From Hymenoscyphus infarciens (taxonomy: Eukaryota > Ascomycota > Leotiomycetes > Helotiales > Helotiaceae): DNA of 64,000 nucleotides. The translations under genes were made by a program, and so were the position numbers. Each line of letters starts with the position of its first letter. The first letter of the stretch is position 1. Below the pieces are notes generated by a model. The model saw only the letters and a program-made list of their open reading frames with translations. It was not told where the DNA came from and ran no database searches. Location of the stretch: NCBI GenBank assembly GCA_001414345.1, contig LLCB01000037.1, positions 214,509 through 278,508 on the forward strand, read 5' to 3'. This document shows positions 23,815 through 33,667 of the stretch, in pieces.

Positions 23815-25209
23815 TCAATTACCCTGAAGAACATTCAGACCCCGATTCTTCATCCGTGCAAGTTGTGCCTCGTACTTCTCGTCCTTGCTGCGTACAAGTT
23901 GCTCCCTAATTTCGTAAATCTCCTCGTATTTCGCGGCAACCGCACGCTTCTTCTTTCGAATTTCCCGAGCGTCGCCCATGATCGCCGTGAGTTTCGACAT
24001 GATAAGTTGCCCGGCTTCATCCCATTCCTCGTCCGCCATGGAGCAAAAGAAATTTGATTGTCCTTGAAAGTCGTATATGTTCAATGCTTCAAGATTTTGT
24101 TCCATGCTAGCTTTCTCCGGGGCTCCATCAATTTTCATTGATTTTTGACCAAGACCCCAATCCTCCGCCTTCAATTCGGCATAGTCCATCATGGCGAGGT
24201 CTTCGTCGGAATGGTCAACAAATAATGTTGCGCTAGAAATATCATCATCGTCCTGGGGAAATGAGGATTGGATTGCATTGTGTTGAGGGTGTTGAGCCTC
24301 ATCGGCTGGAGCTGAAGAAGTAGATCCGGGAATGCCATCTTCATAAATTTCATTTCGAGGGTCCACATCCCGTCCATCATTCTCAAATCGTCCGGTTTGC
24401 TTTGTGTCGAAAGAACGAATGGGGTAATTGTTGGGTTCATGAGTATGTTGTGAATGTCCACGCTTCTTAGATGCGCCACGTGCCGTCTCTGTCAAAACCT
24501 CGGCTCTTGCTTGAACGTTCTGGATTGGTGGTCCCGAAAAACGCCCAGCGATATCACTACCCTGTCGACCTGGAAACTCTTGCATGTGAGGCTCTTCTGA
24601 TTTCGTCAGAGCAAAAGTTTCCTTGTGATGGAGAGGTCGAGCGGGATGTTGAGCCGGAGCGGACTGTTGGGCGGGACGTCGAGGCGGATCCACACGGATG
24701 TCTGCGTGTCGAGTATCTTCATAATTGTCATCCTCCTCTTCAAAACCTCCATCGTCGACTGCTGGAACGTACTCCATAGCTGCATCTATATCTCCAGTGA
24801 AAATTGGACCCCTCAGAGACAATTCGGAGCCTTCACAACTTTCACTCCTGGTATGGTCGAAATTCGTAGAGATCGTATTGTCAAACCCGTTTCCCTCTCG
24901 CCGGTTGCCCGAAATAGTATGAGCATGCTCATTCTGTGGCTCGAGGTAGTGTTTTCCACTCTGGTAGTTCGAGGTATAGGCGCGTTGTTGTGGATCGACA
25001 CTTCGATTTCGGCTGGGGGTCGACGAGCGGTAGTCGGAATCCGTATCTTCTCTCGCAGGAGGTTTAGCACGACTACGCGCGCTTCTGGGTCCAACTTTCA
25101 TTCCTTGAGCTCGATCTGCTCGCTCGCTCTTCGTAGGTGTCGCCGCGGGGTTTGTAGGTGGTGTCGCCGTACGACGCGTGTCGACAAATCCTTTCACTTT
25201 GGACGACAT
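23815..25209 (-). CDS. ECM11-like protein
   Basis: A single exon of 464 residues. Residues 1-350 are low-complexity, basic then acidic, and rich in Ser/Thr/Pro with no fold visible. The last 80 residues carry a domain like the C-terminus of yeast Ecm11: FFCSMADEEWDEAGQLIMSK, then a basic coiled-coil (REIRKKKRAVAAKYEEIYEI) and LARMKNRGLNVLQGN. In yeast Ecm11 works with Gmc2 at the central element of the synaptonemal complex in meiosis. Fungal relatives share only this C-terminal part. Assignment rests on that domain; a meiotic role here is inference. Start at the first ATG of the frame. Confidence 0.7.
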   Translation of the reverse strand: MSSKVKGFVDTRRTATPPTNPAATPTKSERADRAQGMKVGPRSARSRAKPPAREDTDSDYRSSTPSRNRSVDPQQRAYTSNYQSGKHYLEPQNEHAHTISGNRREGNGFDNTISTNFDHTRSESCEGSELSLRGPIFTGDIDAAMEYVPAVDDGGFEEEDDNYEDTRHADIRVDPPRRPAQQSAPAQHPARPLHHKETFALTKSEEPHMQEFPGRQGSDIAGRFSGPPIQNVQARAEVLTETARGASKKRGHSQHTHEPNNYPIRSFDTKQTGRFENDGRDVDPRNEIYEDGIPGSTSSAPADEAQHPQHNAIQSSFPQDDDDISSATLFVDHSDEDLAMMDYAELKAEDWGLGQKSMKIDGAPEKASMEQNLEALNIYDFQGQSNFFCSMADEEWDEAGQLIMSKLTAIMGDAREIRKKKRAVAAKYEEIYEIREQLVRSKDEKYEAQLARMKNRGLNVLQGN

Positions 25210-26092
25210 GGCTTCGAAATTATGGGCTTGAGGATATATAGTTTTGTCGGCAGACTTGCGGAAAGAAGGGAAGACGAATTGTCGCGCATGTACCTGCGGA
25301 CGGTTCTTCGGTCAGTGGTTTTCTTATGGATAAGAGGATGGGAATTGGGCTTACCTCTCGTCAGTCGTCTGCTCTGGCCCACGCGCCTGCCACAACAATG
25401 ACTTTGTAGAAGATTCGCAAAAGATAGCCGCGGATTACCAACCCGCCGAAATCGTAGTTAGTATCGAGGTTGTTGTTGAGGGGCAGCCGTTCGTAAGTTT
25501 CCGCTCAGGTACGATAACATTTTGGTGGGGCACGGTAACAATACGGTTAGCGCGCCAGCTCACGAAAAGACGTGACCAAGGAAAGCAACTTCCCCGCTAG
25601 TAGTAAACAATAGTATAGTATATATATTAGTATACAAATTATCAGATGGGCTTAATCATGGGAGGGAATGTATAATTTTGTCAAAGTAAAAACATTTGCC
25701 ATTGCTCCGCGTGCCTTCCTACGGGGACGGAAAAAAACGTCCACATTTGCTCCTCTGCAAAGAAAAATACCCAAAAAGTCCACAAGCAATCTTTGATAGT
25801 TAATTGATCATATAGTTGCTTTACTTGTAGTTTAGTCGAGCTGTTGTGGTTTACTCACGATTTTAGGGGCATATTTTCACAAACAGGCTTTTTTTCCGTC
25901 TCTCCTAGCCTTCCTTTCCGTTACTCCGTTAAATTTGGAACAATCAAAATTGTTCACCTAGAGTATCTGGGAAACCAAGTAGATAATTCTTCTAAGCATC
26001 CTCGAACAATAAGTTTTATACAATCCCACGTAAGGTTGGGTCGCGGAACAATGAGCGAACCTCTTTACAGCAATATCATTTAGCCTTGGTAA
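25210..26092. other. 0.9 kb gene-free interval
   Basis: Includes the ECM11-like promoter and the 3' side of the methyltransferase gene. A TA-rich stretch lies near 25,610-25,650. No supported gene. Confidence 0.4.
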
Positions 26093-27096
26093 CTAACGAA
26101 GGATACCAACATGAATGACAAACCCGGAATCTGATTTCAGCCCATCAGTCAGCTTCTCATCTGGCATCCGCCAAACTCTGAAAGCTCTCATGAATTCCCT
26201 CAACCATGATTCAAAAACCTCGTCAGAACGAAGTTGCTGAGCCACGATAACTACCGTTGGCTCTTTTTCAACCTTAGAGCTATCTGACTCTCTAAGCTTG
26301 CAAACATCAATACATGTCTGAACCAGAGGTTTGATGAGAGTATCGTTGTAGATACAGTCGCAAGCCAGGACAACATTAAAACTTTGCCGATCTTCGGATC
26401 CGGTCAATGAGGCTGTCACCTCGTCTGTTTCCCAGTCCAGAGGGCGAAAGACGACATTGCTGATTTGTGTTGTTTCCTTTACGGAGGAGGATCCTTTCCT
26501 GCTCTTGGAGTGATTGTTGCGGCTTCTATCCGAAGATATGGTTGGTAAGCGATTTTGTTGAAGGTTCTGAGAGATCAGTTTCGAAACGTATTGTTGGTCT
26601 GTCAATAGGTAGGATGCAACTTTCGGGCCAAGCGAAAGACCGATGATTCCGGCTATGCCGCATCCCAACTCTAGGACAGCCGAGTCCTTGTTTAATAGTT
26701 GATGTTGGAAAAGAATATTTGCGGGTGATGAGATCCAGGAAGCGAGAAGAGGGGTAATCCTCCAAACAACTATACAGTGTCAGCGAGAAATGCGGAAGTA
26801 ACAGGATATGCGGGTGGTAGGTACCTGCACCAGTCGTCCCCCCATCCCGGTTTGAAGAAAGAATGGTTGGGGATTGGTTGATGGCCAAATCTCGATCACC
26901 AATTGTCAACTCCAATAACGTGGCCTTTGAATTCACGAAGCCAAGATCTTGGGAGGGGATGGATTGGGAGAATAGCAGAAATGACTCTAAACGAAATACT
27001 TAGCCGGAGCTTGCCATATATGTGGCTGAACAAGTTACCTTCTTGGGGGTCTTCAATTTCAGCTCCAAGCATGCCTAGAAAGATGTTGAGAGACAT
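26093..27096 (-). CDS. RKM5-type ribosomal protein lysine methyltransferase
   Basis: Exons 27096-27000, 26947-26825 and 26769-26093, 298 residues. Yeast Rkm5 monomethylates Lys-46 of ribosomal protein L1 (uL1). Seen: LGMLGAEIEDPQE at the N-terminus, LTIGDRDLAINQSP and LSSNRDGGTTGAVVWRITPL, the SAM-binding motif I ELGCGIAGIIGLSL, DQQYVSKLISQNLQQN, and FRPLDWETDE with VVLACDCIYN, all family blocks of class I seven-beta-strand methyltransferases of this group. Both introns were placed so that these blocks join in frame. Shorter than yeast Rkm5 (367) mainly in loops. Divergent from the acyl-CoA synthetase. Confidence 0.85.
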
Positions 27097-27724
27097 TTGC
27101 CGTTGCTCAACGGACTTTCGCAGCCTTCACTTGAGACTGGATGTTGGTAGAGAAGCAAAAGGACGGACGCTGCGGAGTTGGTATAGGTAAGATGTTTGGT
27201 CTATCCTTCCGTGCCTTAGCCTTGCATTTGGACAGCCAGCCAGCACTAGACTCGAAGGATGTTGTGAATGCCTTCAAAAAATTCCGTTGTAAGGGAAACA
27301 ATGATGGAGCCTGAGGCGCTGTAAGGCCACACTCGATCTGGGTGTTGGTGTGATGCAGACGATGCCTGTCGACATGCATGTCACGGTAACAACCTTGCGG
27401 TCGTCATTGCCTTTCCCTGCAAGCTCTCCTCTTCTCGCTCTCGCTCTTGGACGACGGTTACGAGTACTCGTACTCTCTATCATAACCACCAAGAGCTGCC
27501 ATCTCGACAGCTGCACTTTGCCACCTCGCGAAATCAACGTCATCGCTTCACCCCTCCTCAACAAGATACCTACTCTACATACTTGTACCATACAAGCACC
27601 TCAGCTAATACTCTAATCATCGAATACCCGGCCACCTCTCGCCTCGCAGCGCGAAAACATCAAATCAAAACAACAACAACAACACTCCTTTCGAGCCTTC
27701 CCATTAACATCACCACCACCCAAC
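27097..27724. promoter_or_regulatory. shared upstream region of the methyltransferase and acyl-CoA synthetase
   Basis: A 628 bp divergent region, CT- and AC-rich close to the synthetase start (CAACAACAACAACA near 27,667-27,682), as is common ahead of highly expressed fungal genes. No further gene seen. Confidence 0.4.
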
Positions 27725-29923
27725 ATGTCTCTCAAAAACATCTCGGTTCAACCGAGAATTGTAAAGAAACCACCCTTCAGTGTCGAGGTTCCAGGCGTCG
27801 CAAAGGTCGAGGGCGAGACGATTCCGCGTCGCCACCCCAAAGCAGTCAATGGGCTGATAGAACGGCCGGCAGAAGACATCAAGACCGTCTTCGATGTCGT
27901 CAAGTACGGCTCTAAGTACTATGGCAACGCGAAAGCCATCGGTTCCCGGAAGCTTCTCAAGACCCATCAAGAGGTCAAGAAGGTCAAGAAGATGGTGGAC
28001 GGCGAGGAACGCGAAATCGACAAGAAATGGACATACTTCGAGCTCAGCGGATACGAGTACATGACTTTCACCGAGTATGAGAAGTTGATCCTACAACTTG
28101 GGGCTGGATATCGAAAGTTGGGCCTACAAAAGGAAGACCGGATACACATCTACGCCGCCACCAGCGCTCACTGGCTGGCAACGTCACACGCTGCCGCATC
28201 TCAATCGATGCCAATTGTTACAGCTTATGATACGCTCGGAGAGGAGGGATTGAAGCACTCGCTCGTTGCTACCAACGCAAAAGCCATCTTCCTCGATCCC
28301 CATTTGCTTACAACTCTCATAAACCCTCTCAAGGAAGCCAAGGATATCAAATACGTTATTTGGAACAGCCAGCACGAGGTCAACCAGGACAGCATCGACA
28401 AACTCAAGAAGGCACATGAGCATTTGACCATCATGAGCTTCGAGGAGCTCAGAAAGCTTGGTGAAAGTAACCCGGCTGATCCAGTACCTCCTGCCCCCGA
28501 AGATCTGTGTTGTATCATGTACACATCTGGTTCCACAGGCCCTCCAAAGGGTGTGCCAATCAAGCACAAGGCCGTAGTAGCTTCTAGTAAGGATTCCGAC
28601 TCAACTCCTGAGGTGCTTTACTAACATTTTCTAGTCGCTGGTGTTAGTGTGATCGTAGAACCATATTTGGGCCCCGGTGATAGTCTCCTAACATACCTAC
28701 CCCTCGCACACATCTTCGAATATGTATTTGAAAACGCAGTTTTGTTTTGGGGTGGTACTATGGGATACGGAAATCCAAAAACCTTGTCCGACACCTCGGT
28801 CAGAAACTGCAAGGGCGATATCAGAGAATTCAAACCTACGGTTCTCATCGGAGTTCCTGCTGTCTGGGAGTCGATAAAGAAGGGCATTATCGCCAAGGTC
28901 AACGCTGGTAGCCCTATAGTCCGCAATTTATTCTGGGCTGCATTGTGGGCAAAATCCAACATGATGACTTATGGTCTTCCAGGAGCTGAAATATTGGATG
29001 CCGTGGTTTTCAAGAAGATTAAGGAGGCTACCGGTGGTAGAGTGCGAATCTGCTTGAACGGAGGCGGTCCCGTATCGAAAGATACCCAACGATTTATATC
29101 CATGGCCATTACTCCTATGATCAACGGCTATGGTTTGACGGAGACTACCGCCATGGGCGCAGTGATGGATCCATTAGCTTGGACCGACACCGCCCTCGGA
29201 GATATTCCAGCATCCATTGAAATGAAGTTGGTCGATTTCCCAGATGCCGGCTACTTCTCAACAAACAAACCCCAACCACAAGGTGAAATCTGGATCCGAG
29301 GTGCCCCAGTCCTCGAAAGCTATTACCAGAACGAGGAAGAGACCAAAGCTGCCATTACCAAAGATGGATGGTTTATGACTGGTGATATTGGAGAATTCGA
29401 CAAGAACGGACACATTCTTATCATCGACCGAAAGAAGAACTTGGTCAAAACTCTCAATGGCGAGTATATCGCTATCGAAAAGCTCGAGTCTATCTACCGA
29501 TCCGCCACTGTTGTTGCGAATATTTGCATCTATGCAGATTCTCAAAAGACGAAGCCAGTTGCTATTATCGTTCCAGCGGAACCTGCGCTGAAGAAGTTGG
29601 CCGAGAGCATTGGTGTTAAGGGAGATGGAATCGAGGATTTGGCACATAACCAAAAGGTCCAAGATGCAGTATTGAAAGAGCTGCAGCAGGTTGGAAAGGC
29701 AGGTGGATTATCCGGCATTGAAATCATCGAGGGTGCCATCTTGGCTGATGATGAATGGACACCTCAAAATGTAAGTGGCATCTTCTTTCCTTCCCCTTTA
29801 TCCTTGGCCTAGGCTGACTTTTGATTCTAGAACATGGTGACTTCGGCTCAGAAGTTGAACCGAAAACTCATCCTGAGCACGTATAAGAAACAAGTTGACG
29901 CTGCGTATGCGAGAAATAATTAA
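27725..29923 (+). CDS. long-chain fatty acid-CoA ligase, FAA1/FAA4 type
   Basis: Exons 27725-28586, 28635-29770 and 29831-29923, 696 residues (yeast Faa1 700). Activates long-chain fatty acids to acyl-CoA with ATP for lipid synthesis or peroxisomal breakdown. Seen: AMP-binding P-loop YTSGSTGPPKGVP at about residue 263, YLPLAHIFEY, GYGLTETTAMGA, the D-G-W-F-M-T-G-D-I-G block followed by IIDRKKNLVKTLNGEYIA (fatty-acyl-CoA synthetase signature), and the C-terminal MVTSAQKLNRK with catalytic-lid lysine region. No signal peptide, membrane helix or PTS1 (ends in ARNN), so cytosolic or membrane-peripheral like Faa1/Faa4. The short last exon is needed for the conserved TSAQKLNR end. Confidence 0.93.
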
Positions 29924-30955
29924 GAGGGGTGGAATGGAAGGGAATAATATGCTGGGTACTCATTACTCGGTATAGGTATGCATTGATAAAGCAAAAATTG
30001 ACGTGTCTGTGAGCGTTAGGTCTGTTTAGAGCTTGAGGTTGTTTGTATGATATTGCATAGCATCATTTTTTCCCAATGAGTGATTCTCCCAAAAACGAGT
30101 CTTCCTCCATACACTTGCGCCCTCTCCTTCTTATCTCCATGCTTGTCCTCTTTTGCTGCTGAGGCTTTCGGCTAAGGGGTCCGCATCTCGATAGGTGCGA
30201 GAAATTTCAAATTTCCCACATCAGATGTATGATTTGTTCCTGGTTTGTTTATATATTGTATCCTATCCTTTGGAAGTTGTTTCTCCTAGAAATATTCGAG
30301 AAAGAGTAATTGACGATTAGCTGAAGCGTGTATGCTCGAAGACCAACATAAAATGGAGGCGTCTCCGAATTTAACCCTCGCTCCTTCCTATGGCTTTCTT
30401 TGAAGGAATATATTTTCATTGAGACATTCAAGGAAGGTAGACTCGCATGTACTTCCTCGTTTGTCCCACCTCTGGCAGCTAAATTCCACTTCTTACCACA
30501 CGCCTTCAGCCAAATATCTAGCTGATGGTAGCTTTGTGGCACAAGGGCCCTCTTCTGTTCTCCCTTTTCACAACTCTGCAAACATACAACACATCTTCCC
30601 AATAGCCTCATCTCGTTCCTCTTCTTGGATTGACTTCCTAACCATAAAACCCTTGCCAACGTAACCGTGGTTAAATCCTGTCAGCCCCCGCCGCCGCGTA
30701 GGTTACTATTCCTCTTTGACCACACTCAGCTCTCGTAAGAGGGGATTTTCCTTTCGACTTATCTGCTTCGTTACGTGCACAGCTAGGCTCGCAGCTAATA
30801 ACGAGAGGGAAGTTAGATTAAAAAATTACTTTCGTAGATCTTACTGTCTACCAACTATTCTAAACAACTCGTGCTCATGTTTCTTTTCATAAAAGGAAAA
30901 TAGAAAGTAAGCCAGGCTAGGGAAGAACGTGGCAAAAAAAGCATTTAATTGTTTG
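29924..30955. other. 1 kb gene-free interval
   Basis: Follows the acyl-CoA synthetase and precedes the tRNA. No open frame with family features on either strand. Confidence 0.4.
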
Positions 30956-31058
30956 GGCTCAACCGGGATTTGAACCCGGGACCTGTCACATTTGGTGTTC
31001 TCCAGTAAAGGAGAGGGGATAACCCGAAGCAACAATCATACCACTAGACCATTGAGCC
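30956..31058 (-). tRNA. tRNA-Pro(CGG) with intron
   Basis: Read on the minus strand: acceptor arm GGCTCAA pairs with TTGAGCC, the D-arm reads GGTCTAGTGGTATGATT as in fungal tRNA-Pro, the anticodon loop is TTCGGG+T with anticodon CGG at 31,026-31,024, and the T-arm is CCGGGTTCAAATCCCGG. A 32 nt intron (about 31,022-30,991) sits at the canonical site one base after the anticodon. The anticodon stem GTTGC/GTGAC needs two G-U wobbles. CCA is not encoded. Confidence 0.88.
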
Positions 31059-31279
31059 AGACTTGCGCAGGTTGGCCGATTATGCTGCTATTTCGGCTTG
31101 TTAGGGTTGATTGAAGAGTGGGGTTGTGCTACACTTTAGGCACCTGTCGGGGATTTATCGGAAATCTCTTCACAGTGAACTTACGAAACTTTATTGTTTT
31201 CATGTTTTCATGTTTTCATCAGTATCGTAAATCCACAATCGTAAATTCAAGTAAAGCATAAATCGTCCAGAAAACTCTA

Positions 31280-33018
31280 CTACTCAGCAACAAACCCCCA
31301 AACAACATCTTCCCAACCTTTTCTCCTCTCAATCCTAACACCCATCCCCAGTCCCTCACCAGTAGGTTTCACTACCCCCTCCGCAACACCACTCCTCCCC
31401 ATCTTAGGAACCGTCAACAACTCGCCATCCGTACCCCGTACCTCAAACCCCAACACCAAAACAGCAAGTGTACCCAAAATCTCGGCAAATGCGAAATTCC
31501 TTCCGGGACATAGATGTTTTCCGCCCCCAAATGGGAAGTATGCTCTTTTCTGTTGGCGATCTTGTTCTTTCTCTTCGCTTGTTGCGTATTTCTTGAGGGA
31601 GGGGTCTAGAAATCTTCGGGGGTCGAAATTGGAAGCGGTTGGACCCCAGTTTTCCTCGGCCATGTGGGAGACTCCTGATGGGATTTGGACATCGCAACCT
31701 GCTTTGAGCAAATAGGTTGACTGCCCATCCGAGATGGTGGTATCTTTCATAACGCGACGGGCACCGATGTTGGAATTTGCCAGACGGATTGTTTCGCGGT
31801 AGCTTGACACCAGAAGGGGACAGTGGATTGCAAATTTCGAGATATCAATGTTGATCTCGCGTTTCTTATTTCCAGAACTGGTTTTCGTGATGGAAAGAAC
31901 CTCTTCTCGAATAAGTTCGGTCAGAGAAGGATTGGACACGATAAATAGTAAGACCCAGAAGGTTGTAGGTACTGCGTTTGCGGTCGCGACGTGGAGGAGA
32001 GCTAGCTCTAGTTGTCCTATGTCTACAGGTGCGATTCCGTATTTTTCAAAACACGCTGCTCTGACTCTTACTAGACCTGAAACGTCTGGTTCATGGTGGT
32101 TTCCGTTCTTGTAATACTCTGTCAGAGCTGCTTGTATTGCTGCCCTGCCGCGGTAGGCTTTTGGAACAAAGTATGACGGGAAGATTCCAAGGATGAGTGA
32201 TATTACTTGGGCATCAAAATCCCTAAGGCGGAGGTCAATACAATGAAATTAAATCCGAGAAAGAGTACCCACCAAAGAGAATCTACAAGACTCGGATTCG
32301 ATTTAAGCGGATTCTTTGAGCCAAATAAAGCATCGCTTGTTGCTAATGTCAAAGTGTTTCTCAGCCACAGAAACAAGCTATCTGGAACAAAAGATTTCTC
32401 AATTCCATTGAGAGATATAGCAATGGCATCCAAGGCACTAATGTTAGTCTTGTGAAGACTATCGCCCATCAAGGCCTCGTGTATTACTTTGACGAACTCG
32501 CGTAGGATATGAGGCTCCTTCTCCGTCGCTGGTTTCTTCATCGGAGCCATCACCTCATCTGAAACGCCGAGCATACGTTGGGCGAACTCAACCATAAAGG
32601 GCTCAAATGATAGATCTTTGGATCGGAAGGCATTTTGGCTCATCATGGGAGATGTGATTACATAGGTTTTGGCGTTGATCATTGGCAGGGTGTAAATGGG
32701 CAATTTATGTTCGGCACTACCAGTGGGTCAATGATGGGAGGTTAGGTAGATTGCGAAGGAAAGGAGATACCTCAATATATCAAAATAGGATGTAGAATGT
32801 CTGATCATTCCGAGAATGTGTCCGATATATGGTACATTTGGCGTCACGAGAGGTGGCTCTCTAGGGTCTATTCGAATTGACAGCTTTTGCAAGCACAGCA
32901 AACCAACAGCAAGAAAGGCAAGGAGAATGGAGGGCATGTATCCCTGAGTAAGAACAGTGAAAACATTGCTAATAGCCATGCTGAATGAGCTCGAAACCTT
33001 CTCCGGAGCGGTAAACAA
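31280..33018 (-). CDS. cytochrome P450, CYP7/CYP8-like
   Basis: Exons 33018-32771, 32716-32273 and 32222-31280, 544 residues. A membrane anchor lies at residues about 28-46 (PSILLAFLAVGLLCL). The haem-binding loop FPFGGGKHLCPGRNFA has the invariant cysteine near residue 469, and SYRETIRLAN holds the ExxR of helix K; NFDPRRFLDP is the PERF-like block. The I-helix region is LALLHVATANAVPTTFW, without the usual A/G-G-x-D/E-T-T motif, as in CYP7/CYP8-type P450s (sterol 7-alpha/12-alpha hydroxylases, prostacyclin synthase); many fungal members have no known substrate. All catalytic landmarks are intact. No other biosynthetic gene is adjacent, so a role cannot be read from context. Confidence 0.85.
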
Positions 33019-33667
33019 TCTATAAGTTGTAGGAAAAAGAAATACACTAGCGGGGGTGGAGACGTTGAATGAACTTTAATTTGTTGGTGGCTGAAGTACT
33101 AGTATTTACTTTCGTACGGAACGCGGCTATCAATCCCCGTATTCCGTCTCGAAAGGCCAGAACCAGTGAAGTACACCATGGAGAGAGCGTGAGCTCTTGG
33201 GGGCACATTGGCTCCACGCTTTGAGAAGAAACCAACAATTGCAACCTCCCAGCTGACACCTCACTTCACCGTCATTCTGACCAGCCAGCCGCTGGAACCG
33301 AGCGCCCAAAGGATTTTGAGGTGAAGATAAGAGAGGTTCTCGGTAGGGGCCATAGTTGAGTAATTAATTAGGGCGAAGAAGGAGGAGACAAAAGGAGAGA
33401 ATTGAAGTTCCACAAGATTAGAAAAAGAAGTTGGATAAATAGCCCGAGGTAGCCATTGAAAAAGGGGAAGTCATTTGGTGGTACCGAGTTGGGCCGGCCC
33501 GCCACCGGCTTAAGATCGGAGTTATATAAAGTGAAGATCGCGAACGCGTCCCACTAGGAGAGCTCCATATCAGATTCACGACCGCCCTTGAGCAATTGCA
33601 CTCTTTCGACTCTCGACTTTCCAACCCTCCAAGTCCGCATCTTTCCCATGCATCATCGGTAACAAGC
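33019..33667. promoter_or_regulatory. shared upstream region of the P450 and ORC4
   Basis: A 649 bp divergent region. ACGCGTCCC at 33,544-33,552 upstream of ORC4 contains ACGCGT, the MluI cell-cycle box (MCB) sequence bound by MBF at G1/S genes in yeasts, which would suit a replication gene. It is a single hexamer, so suggestive only. Confidence 0.4.
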
